A stretch of DNA of 64,000 bases, from assembly GCF_026967805.1 (NCBI RefSeq), contig NZ_JAPVBG010000001.1:511143-575142 (forward strand). Reading direction: 5' to 3'. Positions within the stretch are counted from its first letter, which is position 1. Each line of letters starts with the position of its first letter. The notes beneath the pieces were generated by a model, which worked only from the letters and a program-made list of their open reading frames with translations, made no database searches and was not told where the DNA came from. The DNA comes from Blastococcus sp. VKM Ac-2987 (GTDB taxonomy: Bacteria > Actinomycetota > Actinomycetes > Mycobacteriales > Geodermatophilaceae). Positions 35,415 through 43,628 of the stretch are shown piece by piece. A program made the position numbers and the translations under genes.

Positions 35415-36511
35415 GTGACGAGCTGTGGGTTGTCCGAGCGGGTGAGAAGGCAAGGTTCGTCGACGAGTTCATCGCCGAGTCCTTCGTCGCCATCAGCTTC
35501 GTTGACTTCGCGCCCGAGGACCTGAGCCGCACCGACGAGGCAGCGGTCAGAGCGCGCATTGCTTCGCCCGCGGACCAGACCTACGCCAACCAAGTGATCT
35601 CCTTCGCCTACCGGATGCAGGTAGGCGACCTCGTGGTCGTCCCGCGAGTGGTGGGGCGCCATAAGGACTACCTCGTCGCACGCATCGTTGGTCCGTACGA
35701 GCACGTCGCGGATGCACCGGCGTCCGGCCCTCACCGTCGGGCCGTCGAGTGGCTGGGTCGCTTCGAGAAAGATGCGCTAACCAGGACCGCGATCAACACT
35801 CTGGGCGCCTTCCTGACGATCTTCAGGCCTACCGCTGTTGAGGCGGAACTGCGCGGCTTGTTGACTGCACTGTCTCCGCTGGAGGCGCAGGCACCAAGGG
35901 TCGCAGAGGCCGTCCCACGTCCTACGGCGGCGCTGGAACAGCCCACCGCCGCTGCCACCCCCGTAGCAGTAGCGCGCCCGTCCCTCCCCTTGCCTGAAGC
36001 GCTGCTGGACATCCATCTCGACACCAAGGGAAGAGCGCGCATCACCAGCCGCCACCCGGCGCTCCTGATGGAGCAGACACCCCGCCACGTTGATCCGAGA
36101 GAGGACTGGCGGGATGTGCCTGGCATCTACGTCCTAACCGGCACCGACGTACAGCAGTCGATCACTCGCACCGGAAACGAACGAACACTCACCTCTACGC
36201 TGATCGTCAAGCCTTGGGCCTACGTCGGTCTGAGCGAGGACTTCCGTGGACGGATCAGCAGCCACCGGCTGTCCAAGCCCGAGTGGCGCCGGGCCTTGCT
36301 GGTTCGTGCCAACGGCCTTCCATTCACCAGCGACGACATCAAGTACTTGGAGCAAAGAGTCCATGCTGTGCTCGAGGAGACGGGCGAGGTCACGCTGCCT
36401 CAAACGACGCCCCGCGGAAACCGATCCGCACAGCCGCGCGACGTGCGGATGCTCGACGACTGTGCGGACACGGTCGTGGCTGTTCTTCGACTGACTGGCA
36501 CGTTGATCTAA
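35411..36511 (+). CDS. EVE/PUA-like domain plus GIY-YIG-like nuclease, fourth gene of the type I RM operon
   Basis: 366 residues. Its ATG overlaps the hsdM stop (ATGA), so it is translated with the RM genes. The N-terminal ~110 residues (LWVVRAGEKARFVDEF, then FVAISFVDF, YRMQVGDLVVVPRVVGR, LVARIVGPYEHV) resemble the EVE/PUA-like domains used in restriction systems to sense modified bases. After a Pro/Ala linker the C-terminal part has GIYVLTG, AYVGLSEDFRGRISSH, IKYLEQRVHAVLEETG and TTPRG, a divergent GIY-YIG layout. The second motif has AYVG in place of YIG, and the conserved glutamate can be E in YLEQR. It could restrict modified DNA that escapes HsdR. Confidence 0.65.
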   Translation: MSDELWVVRAGEKARFVDEFIAESFVAISFVDFAPEDLSRTDEAAVRARIASPADQTYANQVISFAYRMQVGDLVVVPRVVGRHKDYLVARIVGPYEHVADAPASGPHRRAVEWLGRFEKDALTRTAINTLGAFLTIFRPTAVEAELRGLLTALSPLEAQAPRVAEAVPRPTAALEQPTAAATPVAVARPSLPLPEALLDIHLDTKGRARITSRHPALLMEQTPRHVDPREDWRDVPGIYVLTGTDVQQSITRTGNERTLTSTLIVKPWAYVGLSEDFRGRISSHRLSKPEWRRALLVRANGLPFTSDDIKYLEQRVHAVLEETGEVTLPQTTPRGNRSAQPRDVRMLDDCADTVVAVLRLTGTLI

Positions 36512-36567
36512 CCAAGGGGCGTGCTGCGCCTCGCATCGTGGTTTCACTGGGGGATGCACTATGAGGC

Positions 36568-37284
36568 ATGAACCTGGAGGCGATCCGTCGAGCCCTTGAG
36601 GCCGCCCATGCCCGAGACACCGACGAGCCCCTCATCACCGAGCTGATCCACCAGGGCTGGATACCGCCCGCCGAGGTCAGTGACCACCCGCCGAGGATGC
36701 GTGCAGGCCGCGAAGAAGGCCGGCTGGCACGAGCTCTGCAACAGCAGGAGCTCTCAGCGACCCAGCAGTACCCCATCTACAGCGGCCAGCTGACCTACTT
36801 CGTAGACATCGTGTGCGGCCGGGTAGCTATCGAGGTGGAGTCTGCCGGCGTCCTCTCCCAGCGCTACGACCGCCTCGAGCGCGCCAACGACATCATCGAA
36901 GCGGGCTGGTTCCTCGTCTACGTGGACGTAGGCAAGGTGACTTACTTCGCTGACACCTTCCCGAAGACCCTGGCCGAGCACATCGCCAAGGTGGAGGCCG
37001 ACGAAGCTCCTGCCTACGCCGGGTTCCGTCACACCGGACTGCTAGTGGAGACGGGCACCTACGCCGGCGGACGGCTCCACATCGTCCCCGCCCCGCCCCC
37101 GGCTCCTGTACTGCCACAGGAAGCCAAGGAGCCGAAGCCCTTTCGGCGTCACCAGATCGGCATACCGAACCGCATACCGCCGTACATCCCCGGCTTGGCA
37201 CACCCACCTGATGAGCGGCGCTTGCCTGACGAAGCCCCCGCACAAGACGAGGGCACGTCGAGAACAAAAGAGGAGCGCGAATGA
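36568..37284 (+). CDS. Vsr/DUF559-like endonuclease-fold protein
   Basis: 238 residues. The central part reads LTYFVDIVCGRVAIEVESAG, then YDRLERANDIIEAGWFLVYV, the strand-D-strand-E-x-E-helix order of Vsr/DUF559 nucleases: Asp in VDIV, Glu in IEVE, and the Arg-x6 helix followed by the G-W-x(3)-V strand. The C-terminal ~80 residues are Pro-rich and disordered (IPNRIPPYIPGLAH). It follows the RM operon on the same strand after 56 bases and may be a nicking or repair partner for the RM system. The substrate is unknown. Confidence 0.65.
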   Translation: MNLEAIRRALEAAHARDTDEPLITELIHQGWIPPAEVSDHPPRMRAGREEGRLARALQQQELSATQQYPIYSGQLTYFVDIVCGRVAIEVESAGVLSQRYDRLERANDIIEAGWFLVYVDVGKVTYFADTFPKTLAEHIAKVEADEAPAYAGFRHTGLLVETGTYAGGRLHIVPAPPPAPVLPQEAKEPKPFRRHQIGIPNRIPPYIPGLAHPPDERRLPDEAPAQDEGTSRTKEERE

Positions 37285-37421
37285 GCGACACAGCAGTAGG
37301 CATTCGCGCTAAACAGTAAGTCGTATGGCTCCACCGGAATCCGAGACTGGGCTTGCGGCCAAGCAAGCCCTAGCCCCCACGACATTCGCAACCACTGCGG
37401 TCGAAGGCGAGTGCGTCCGTA

Positions 37422-37709
37422 GTGGAAGGTAGCAATGCATCTGGCGCAAACCATGCGCGACCCTGGCTGGAGATAGAGCCAAGCGATCAACTGTCCCATA
37501 GCTATGAACTCCTCCCGCCTGACGAGGACTATGGCAAGTGGACGCTCTACTGCCGGGGCGAGCTTTGCGATGGTGACTTCGACGAGTGGGACCATGAGCC
37601 CAGCGTCGAAGAAGTTGAGCAGGCCAAGGAGTCGCATCCCGCCGAACGCGCAGAGGAGTTGGGCGAACAGCAAGACGCCCGTCGCTCCATGGGCGGCATG
37701 GGCCTATGA
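37422..37709 (+). CDS. Small acidic protein, first of three overlapping small genes
   Basis: 95 residues from GTG 37422 (MEGSNASGANHARPWLEIEP). Strongly acidic (YELLPPDEDYGKW, CDGDFDEWDHEPSVEEVEQA). C-x5-C pairs are present (YCRGELCDG). Its stop overlaps the start of the next gene (ATGA), which supports it being real. No family recognised. Confidence 0.5.
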   Translation: MEGSNASGANHARPWLEIEPSDQLSHSYELLPPDEDYGKWTLYCRGELCDGDFDEWDHEPSVEEVEQAKESHPAERAEELGEQQDARRSMGGMGL

Positions 37710-37810
37710 GCAAGCTCATCTGGAACGTCTCTCCCGCCTACTACGCAGGCCCTGCGGTATGCGCCCTTGCTGGCGCCGTCACCACTCGTCTGCTCCAGGC
37801 CAGGCTCTGA
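37706..37810 (+). CDS. 34-residue hydrophobic protein
   Basis: ATG 37706 reads MSKLIWNVSPAYYAGPAVCA then LAGAVTTRLLQARL. The middle is a short membrane-like helix. Overlaps with both neighbours (ATGA before, TGATG after) argue that it is translated. Function unknown. Confidence 0.4.
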   Translation: MSKLIWNVSPAYYAGPAVCALAGAVTTRLLQARL

Positions 37811-38076
37811 TGACCCCGGGACCCGCACATCGCATGGCCGCCATCAAGAGGGCCCTGCGGCTCCGCGTCGGCCATACCAACGACCCCATGATCGTCGTAG
37901 ACGTGCCCTGGCTCATGGATCGGGTCGAGGAGTTGCAGGCCAAGTTGGACATCGCGGTGAAGGCCGGCGACGAGCTAGCAGAGCGCGCACCCGAAGAGTC
38001 CGGTCCCTGGTGGGAAGCCACAGCGGACCTCTCCCGGGGCCCTGAGCCAAGCCGTGGCGACATGGGGCTGACGTGA
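37810..38076 (+). CDS. Small protein, third of the overlapping trio
   Basis: 88 residues from ATG 37810, sharing one base with the upstream stop (TGATG). Contains MAAIKRALRLRVGHTNDPMI, a strand VVDVPW and a coiled helix DRVEELQAKLDIAVKAGDEL. Ends with a Gly/Pro/Arg-rich tail. Likely co-translated with the two genes before it. No family recognised. Confidence 0.5.
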   Translation: MTPGPAHRMAAIKRALRLRVGHTNDPMIVVDVPWLMDRVEELQAKLDIAVKAGDELAERAPEESGPWWEATADLSRGPEPSRGDMGLT

Positions 38077-38105
38077 CCGATTCGGCCCCAGATCCTTAGC
38101 CCTCG

Positions 38106-38738
38106 TCAGTCAAGAGGGATCTCAATCTCTTCCCGAACGTCAGAGACGAATTGATCCGTAGCCAACTGCGGCCAGTAGCTTTCATCGGGGGGCAATAGCT
38201 CGGGCGACTCGGTGCACCACCTCAGGGCCGACGGATCTTCGTGACAGGCGGCAATCGATTGTAGAATGAAGAACTTGGTCAAGGCGTTCCCGAGCAGTTT
38301 CTCTGCCGAACCCTGAACGTCCGTTTCGGCCAATATTTCGACTTGCGCCCTAAACTCTGACGCCCGCCCGAGTAGGCCCAATAGGTCTTCCAGCTGTTCC
38401 TCGCTTGGAGCAGGCACCTCCACAAACGGCCGCGCGGCAACACCACCCGCTGGCACGTGCTTCTCGAAGGCAGCCTCGGCGTCGTAGATCGCCCCTAGGT
38501 ACTCACCGTAGACAGCAATTCGCTGAGTACGTAAGAACTCCCTGTCCGCTCGTTCATCGTCTCTTCCTGCCGCCATCCAGGCGCCGATAAGGACCCCTCC
38601 CAGGCCGAAGACTGCAGCCAGCAGCGCGGCCAGGAGAGTCGCTAGGGCTGTGTACTTGGTGCTCCACCGGTCCACGAGCCGGTTCCTGTGCCCTTCGCGT
38701 TCCTCAACCGTGGGTCCGGCACCGCTAGCAGTGGCCAC
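38106..38738 (-). CDS. Single-pass membrane protein with cytosolic helical domain
   Basis: 210 residues. One transmembrane helix near the N-terminus (TALATLLAALLAAVFGLGGV, then LIGAWMAAG) is followed by RTQRIAVYGEYLGAIYDAEA and other long helices. This layout recalls small actinobacterial proteins with a 'TM + R-x-x-x-Y-x-x-(F/Y)-L' stalk, often found near mobile-element defence genes, but I cannot name a family. Confidence 0.65.
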   Translation of the reverse strand: MATASGAGPTVEEREGHRNRLVDRWSTKYTALATLLAALLAAVFGLGGVLIGAWMAAGRDDERADREFLRTQRIAVYGEYLGAIYDAEAAFEKHVPAGGVAARPFVEVPAPSEEQLEDLLGLLGRASEFRAQVEILAETDVQGSAEKLLGNALTKFFILQSIAACHEDPSALRWCTESPELLPPDESYWPQLATDQFVSDVREEIEIPLD

Positions 38739-38877
38739 GCGCGGAGGGTACCGAGCAGTTCCGGCGCGAGAGGCCGTCTAACGCGGCGCAGTTGGGCGGG
38801 CCCGCAAGATCCCCGCACCGCCTCTGCCCAGACCGTGACAGTTTGTGAGCGCGGGGCCAGCGAACTAGACCAAATGC

Positions 38878-39030
38878 GTGGCTACCGACCGGATCGACCA
38901 GCGCAATGATCAACAACTTGCCGGTCTCGCGTCAACCAGCGACCTCCTGAGCGAGGTCGCCAAGCTGTACCGCCGCGCTTTGCACCGTGAGTATGGCGCT
39001 GAGGCGACCTCTCCCCAGCTGGATGCATGA
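38878..39030 (+). CDS. Small protein coupled to the HNH gene
   Basis: 50 residues from GTG 38878 (VATDRIDQRNDQQLAGLAST then SDLLSEVAKLYRRALHREYG). Mostly helical. Its stop overlaps the HNH start (ATGA), so it may be needed for expression of the nuclease. Unknown family. Confidence 0.45.
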   Translation: MATDRIDQRNDQQLAGLASTSDLLSEVAKLYRRALHREYGAEATSPQLDA

Positions 39031-39341
39031 GGAAGCCTCAACGTCGATGCCTTGACTGCTGGAAACTGACTCGCAACGGCTCCCGCTGCCCACCGTGTAC
39101 CGCACGCCGGAAGGCCATTCGCAACGCGGACCGTCCTATCGCGCGTGCTGTTGTAGCCGCTGCGCCAGTCTGTGTCTGTACGTCCGACTGCCCTTGGCAC
39201 CGAGGCAAGCGCACATGTGGGGCGACTACGGACCTCACCGCGGACCACGTGGTACCTCTTTCACAAGGTGGGACCAACGAGGGTCCGCGACGGGTCCTGT
39301 GTCGGCGGTGTAACAGTCGGCGGGGAGCAGGACGCTACTGA
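39027..39341 (+). CDS. HNH endonuclease
   Basis: 104 residues. It has a Zn-binding CLDCW...CPPC pair, then CTSDCPWHRGKRTCG and the HNH core ADHVVPLSQGGTNEGPR, with LCRRCNSRRG completing the beta-beta-alpha metal motif (His in DHV, Asn in CNS). Small HNH enzymes of this type occur in actinophages beside packaging genes and as solitary nickases or homing nucleases. Its 3' end overlaps the convergent HTH-WhiB gene by 7 bases. Confidence 0.85.
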   Translation: MRKPQRRCLDCWKLTRNGSRCPPCTARRKAIRNADRPIARAVVAAAPVCVCTSDCPWHRGKRTCGATTDLTADHVVPLSQGGTNEGPRRVLCRRCNSRRGAGRY

Positions 39342-39802
39342 GTCTCCCGAGCCGCGTCACGCTCCTCGGGGAAGGAGAACCCGCCCCACACCCCCCGGGT
39401 GGCCGCGTCCGCAAGAGCAAAGGCTTTGCACTCCTTCTGCACCAGGCACCGGTCACAAACTTCCCGCGCTGGCTGTGCGTCCTTGACCCGCTCCGGGAAG
39501 AAGTCAACGTCCGGGTACTCCTTGCAGAGTCCGTCGGCTTGCCAGTCGGAAGCCGGCATGGTGATGACGTCCACCTTGATTCGCCTCGCTGCTGCAGTTA
39601 ATACCCGTCTAGTCGGCAGGTCGACAAGCGGATCCCAACGACCTTGGTTGATTGCCCACTCCCGCACATCGGCCCAAAGCCACAGGCGTTCATTCCTCTC
39701 GTAGCCAATAGCGGCCGGGAAGCCGGTCTTCGGTCGATGCGTCCACTGTCGTGCCGCTTCCCAGCTGACGGCTAGCCGTTCGCTGATGGCTCGTATGGTC
39801 AT
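39335..39802 (-). CDS. HTH-WhiB fusion protein
   Basis: 155 residues from ATG 39802. Residues 1-50 are a MerR/AlpA-like winged HTH (MTIRAISERLAVSWEAARQW, then an LWLWADVREWA wing). Residues ~88-150 are a WhiB domain with C93-x22-C116-x2-C119-x5-C125 and GVWGG (137-141), so a 4Fe-4S cluster ligand set is complete. WhiB proteins bind sigma-A and act as redox-sensing regulators in actinobacteria. Joining one to an HTH would give it its own DNA address. It is preceded on the same strand by a gene of unknown function with a 44-base gap. Confidence 0.8.
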   Translation of the reverse strand: MTIRAISERLAVSWEAARQWTHRPKTGFPAAIGYERNERLWLWADVREWAINQGRWDPLVDLPTRRVLTAAARRIKVDVITMPASDWQADGLCKEYPDVDFFPERVKDAQPAREVCDRCLVQKECKAFALADAATRGVWGGFSFPEERDAARETQ

Positions 39803-39846
39803 CAAGTCGACGCCGACTGCTGTCCTCTGGAAACCGTCTGCCCGAC

Positions 39847-40272
39847 TCACTGGTGGCACTCTGGGATGTAGGAAGCACGCGACAGGTACTCGTAATTGAC
39901 CGCGTCGGAGAGTGCCTCCATTGCCTTCCAAGCGCTGCGCCGAGTCGGGTTACTAGAGCATGGAACGCTCAGATCGCTATGTTCGGGAACGTCGACGAAG
40001 TGCTGTTGAATTGAATGCTCTAACGCAATCCACCGGTCAGCTGCTCGCTCAACGAACGCCAGCAGTGCCGAAAGTTCCTCTGCGACCGCCTCAGCCTCTG
40101 CGGTGAGCTCAGGCGTCAGGTCGTAAGCACCCGTGCGCCAGAGCACCTTACGGAGGTGGCGCAACTCCCTCCCGTGACGTTCGTCCTTAGTGACGCTGCA
40201 TGGTTGCTCGTGCACCCACTCTGGCGGTTCGCCTGTCTTTAGACACGGTTGATCCATGTTGTGGTCGCTCAT
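39847..40272 (-). CDS. Hypothetical protein upstream of HTH-WhiB
   Basis: 141 residues from ATG 40272 (MSDHNMDQPCLKTGEPPEWV). Mostly helical (RELRHLRKVLWRTGAYDLTP, then ELTAEAEAVAEELSALLAFV), with four scattered cysteines. Likely co-transcribed with HTH-WhiB. Family not recognised. Confidence 0.55.
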   Translation of the reverse strand: MSDHNMDQPCLKTGEPPEWVHEQPCSVTKDERHGRELRHLRKVLWRTGAYDLTPELTAEAEAVAEELSALLAFVERAADRWIALEHSIQQHFVDVPEHSDLSVPCSSNPTRRSAWKAMEALSDAVNYEYLSRASYIPECHQ

Positions 40273-40402
40273 ACGTGCTGGCCTTTCACTGACTGCTAAC
40301 TGCGACCGCCAAAGCAACAACGACCGCATCGTTTCCACCTGGAAACGTAGTCGCGCTATTTGCCACTCGGCAAGTATCTTTCTTTATGTGTCCGAATCTT
40401 TG

Positions 40403-40606
40403 ATGAGTGCGAAAGAGATAGCCCGAGCTCTCGGGCGAACAAAGCAATACGTGAACCTGCTGGCAAGGCAAGGCGGGGCGTTACCTGAACCGTTGGGCCA
40501 ACTATCGACGGGGCAACGCGTTTGGAGGCGAGACGACGTGGACCGTTGGCTAGAAGCAAGGCCTACCTCGTCTGGATCGCCAGTTGCAGCGAGGCGCGAG
40601 CGATGA
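40403..40606 (+). CDS. AlpA/MerR-like small HTH protein
   Basis: 67 residues from ATG 40403, with GTG 40388 as an alternative. MSAKEIARALGRTKQYVNLL, then GQRVWRRDDVDRWLEARP is the usual excisionase/AlpA HTH with wing and terminal 'D-V-D-x-W-L' helix. Divergent from the WhiB pair. It may regulate the transfer genes downstream. Confidence 0.7.
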   Translation: MSAKEIARALGRTKQYVNLLARQGGALPEPLGQLSTGQRVWRRDDVDRWLEARPTSSGSPVAARRER

Positions 40607-40859
40607 GGCTGCACTCAGGAGCGCCCGGGCTCGGATTACTTTGCGTTACCGACGTAGCCGGTCAAAGGTCAGCAGAGGCTCGCGCAGGCGAGCACCGGAC
40701 AGTAGGGGTCTGCAGTGGTGAATACCGCTGGTCAAGCAGCTCGGCGCAGCCGAACTGCGTCTACTGGTTCAGTCTTCTTCTTTGCCCCTCAGCGCTTGCG
40801 CTGGCTCTGAAGAGCGTGCTCTCCTGTGACGTAGCGTGATCGGCAGGTAGGAGGCTTCA
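40607..40859. other. Candidate oriT region before the relaxase gene
   Basis: About 250 bases without a gene directly upstream of the relaxase start. Two short perfect inverted repeats are present: GCTCGC-GCAG-GCGAGC (40678-40693) and CAGCGC-TT-GCGCTG (40790-40803). MobF relaxases commonly nick beside hairpins in the leader of their own gene. The nick site itself cannot be read. Confidence 0.45.
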
Positions 40860-43541
40860 GTGGCTACCTCGTCAGTCAAGATGCGCGGTTCGGCAGCTTC
40901 GGCTCGGGACTATTACAAAGACGAAGAAGCCACCCTTGGGTATTACAAAGGTGGTTCGGAAAAGGACGGGTTCGACACTGTCTGGGGCGAATTGGGCCGC
41001 GAACTCGGGCTAGAGCACGGCATCACTGACGCCCAGTGGGGCGAGCTGTACGACGGCGCGTGGAACGGCGAGCGCCTTACTCGGCGTACTGGCTACCAAA
41101 AGGTGGTCCATAAGGACGGCACGGTGGAGGTGGTGGCTCATCGCACGCCCGGCTTCGACGTGGGCTTCTTTGCGCCCAAGAGCATCTCTGAGGCATACGC
41201 CAAAGCCGCTACCGCCGAACACGCCCAAGCCATCGCAGAGGCAGTGTTCAGTGCTGCAGAAGTGGCTTGGAAGGAAGGCGTAGAGGGTCACGTTCGTCTG
41301 GCCCGCGTTCCGGACGGTAGCGGCGGGACCAAGCCTGTGACGGCGAAGCTGGCGGCCACCCCAGTCATGCAATACACCGCTCGTCCAACCCAGGAGACCC
41401 TGGACCGAGGCGCCCCTGCGGACCCTCACCTACACGTCCACGTTCCAACCTTCTCGCTCTGCAAGGTCGGAGACCGCTGGTACACCGCTGATGAGGCTGG
41501 CATCAAGCGCACCGCGGAGTACCGGGACCAGATATTCATGGGCGAGTTGGCTCGCCGGATGGAGGCGCTGGGCTACTCGATGGACTACGCAGTGTTCGAC
41601 GAAGCCCGCGCTGGCAGAGTCACCTGGGAGCTAGCTGGCTCGGATGCGGCCCTCCGGAAGCACTGGTCCTCGAACCACGAACGCACCTTCGCGTTGGCCC
41701 GCGCCTTCGAGCTGGGGCACGGTCGACCTCCGACGGACCGCGAACTGGGATCCCTGATGAAGGTGACGAAGGGCAAGAAGGCCGACAAGGAGATGGATTC
41801 GAACCCCACCCGAGAACGGTGGATCATCGACGCCCGAGCTGCTGGCTTCGACGTGTCTCCGATCCTTCCTGGGGATCCTGTGGAAGCACTCGAGAACCGC
41901 TACGCGGAACTGAGGGTGCGTCTTATGGGTGCCAAGGGCCTCGTCCGGGAGGATGCCGCGTTCGGGGCAGAGTCGATCCGTCCGGCCATCGCCCGCTGTG
42001 CTGTGGGCCTGGGCTTCACCCGTGAGGAGCTGGGGGCCTACGAGGCAGTGCTGAAGGAAGACCTGGTGGTCCTTCGTCCTGCTGTTGATCCCAACCACGT
42101 GCTCTACACGACCAAGCGTCACATCGCGCTCGAAGACTTCATTGTCAAGGCACGCCAGGACAAGGCGCGCTTCAAGATGGCTGCCCCTGATGAGGCTTCT
42201 GTTGCGCTCGCAATCTCGCGCCAGGACGTCGAGCTTGATACTGAGCAGCGGAATGCCGTAGCCGCTGCGTGTTCGGGTTCTGGCTGGGTTCACATCGAGG
42301 GCTCAGCTGGATCGGGGAAGTCGAGCAGCAGCCGCGCGATTGTCGATGCTCACCGGATCTCAAAGACTGCCGATCAGGTGGTGGCTGTCTCGGTCGCTGC
42401 CAAGACGGCCAACGACTACGGGCGCAAGCTCGAGGCCGACCGCTGGGGTTCGGTTGAGTCTGTGCTGCGCCAAATCGAGCGCGGACAGATCAAGCCCACC
42501 GACAAGACGCTCTGGATGGTGGACGAAGCCGCAATGATGGACACCCACCGCATGGCGGCACTCATCAAGGCAGCTGGCCGCGGTCGAGTCGTTCTTGTGG
42601 GCGACTCTGCCCAGCTGACTCCCATCGGGGCTGCTGGCTGGTACGCAGAATCGGTCGAGAGCCACGGATCGGCCAAGCTCACCCGCGTCTTCCGTCAGCG
42701 TGACGAGAACGACGTGGCGTCCTACCAGAAGCTCCGAGACGGCAACGGGGCCGAGGCAGTGGCGTCTATGGCCGAGCGAGGCCGTGTGCATGTCTCCAAG
42801 GACTCATCAGAGCGCCTGGGCCGTGTCATGGGCGACTACAAGGAGCTGCGGGCCAAGGGCTACAAGGCTGGCCAGGTGCGCCAGGTCATCGAGACCTCGA
42901 ACCACGACGTGGACACCATGAACCGCTTTGTCCAGCGGGACCGCATTGAGCGCAATGAGGTCCACCCTGACGGCTTCCGGGTCGAAGACACAGAGCAGGG
43001 CCGGCGCTGGGAGCTCCACCAGGGCGATCAGGTCATTTTCCTTCGCAGCTACTACGAGCGCGGGGTCGATCCCATCCGCAACGGCTCTACCGGCTTGATC
43101 CGCAACATCGACCGTCACGGCAACGCCGTAATCGATCTAGGCACGAGAACCGTAAGCATCGGACTACAAGAGGCCGAGCGTGTTCAGCCTGTGGGTCTGG
43201 CCTATGCCCAGCACGCGGCCAAGCTCCAGGGCTCCGAGGTCGAGCACGTCCAGGTGCTTCCGTCCCTCATCACCGCGAACGCCAACTCGGGCTACAGCCA
43301 GGTCACGCGGGCCAAGCACCAGGCGCACGTCTACCTCAGCCAGGAAGACGCACCCGAGGCCGATCCCGTGGAGGCCCTGGGCCAGCGGTGGTCGACACCG
43401 GCCGAGAAGCGCAGCGCCCGCAGCTACCTGCACGAGCCCGAGCCGATCAAGGTCGAGACCAGGCACGAGAACATCTACGAACGGATCATGGCCGACCGGG
43501 CACGCGAACAGGCGCGGGAACCGGTTGGTATGGAGCGTTAA
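40860..43541 (+). CDS. MobF-family relaxase-helicase (TrwC/TraA-like)
   Basis: 893 residues from GTG 40860 with AGGAGG upstream. The relaxase domain has DYYK at 17-20 and LGYYKG at 26-31 with candidate catalytic tyrosines, FDVGFFAPKSISEAYAKA (99-116), and the metal-binding three-histidine motif HLHVHV (His190, 192, 194). The C-terminal RecD-like SF1 helicase has Walker A GSAGSGKS (481-488), VDEA (554-557) and VVLVGDSAQLTPIGAAG. It nicks oriT, stays bound to the 5' end and unwinds the transferred strand. It is the key transfer protein of the element and is directly followed by the coupling protein gene. Confidence 0.93.
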   Translation: MATSSVKMRGSAASARDYYKDEEATLGYYKGGSEKDGFDTVWGELGRELGLEHGITDAQWGELYDGAWNGERLTRRTGYQKVVHKDGTVEVVAHRTPGFDVGFFAPKSISEAYAKAATAEHAQAIAEAVFSAAEVAWKEGVEGHVRLARVPDGSGGTKPVTAKLAATPVMQYTARPTQETLDRGAPADPHLHVHVPTFSLCKVGDRWYTADEAGIKRTAEYRDQIFMGELARRMEALGYSMDYAVFDEARAGRVTWELAGSDAALRKHWSSNHERTFALARAFELGHGRPPTDRELGSLMKVTKGKKADKEMDSNPTRERWIIDARAAGFDVSPILPGDPVEALENRYAELRVRLMGAKGLVREDAAFGAESIRPAIARCAVGLGFTREELGAYEAVLKEDLVVLRPAVDPNHVLYTTKRHIALEDFIVKARQDKARFKMAAPDEASVALAISRQDVELDTEQRNAVAAACSGSGWVHIEGSAGSGKSSSSRAIVDAHRISKTADQVVAVSVAAKTANDYGRKLEADRWGSVESVLRQIERGQIKPTDKTLWMVDEAAMMDTHRMAALIKAAGRGRVVLVGDSAQLTPIGAAGWYAESVESHGSAKLTRVFRQRDENDVASYQKLRDGNGAEAVASMAERGRVHVSKDSSERLGRVMGDYKELRAKGYKAGQVRQVIETSNHDVDTMNRFVQRDRIERNEVHPDGFRVEDTEQGRRWELHQGDQVIFLRSYYERGVDPIRNGSTGLIRNIDRHGNAVIDLGTRTVSIGLQEAERVQPVGLAYAQHAAKLQGSEVEHVQVLPSLITANANSGYSQVTRAKHQAHVYLSQEDAPEADPVEALGQRWSTPAEKRSARSYLHEPEPIKVETRHENIYERIMADRAREQAREPVGMER

Positions 43542-43628
43542 CGCTGGGTCATGTTCAGGCCGCCGTGGTTGACGGACGACGGCGGCTCGGTTCTAGTTCG
43601 GGCACGGACCCCGACGAGAGGCCAGGCC

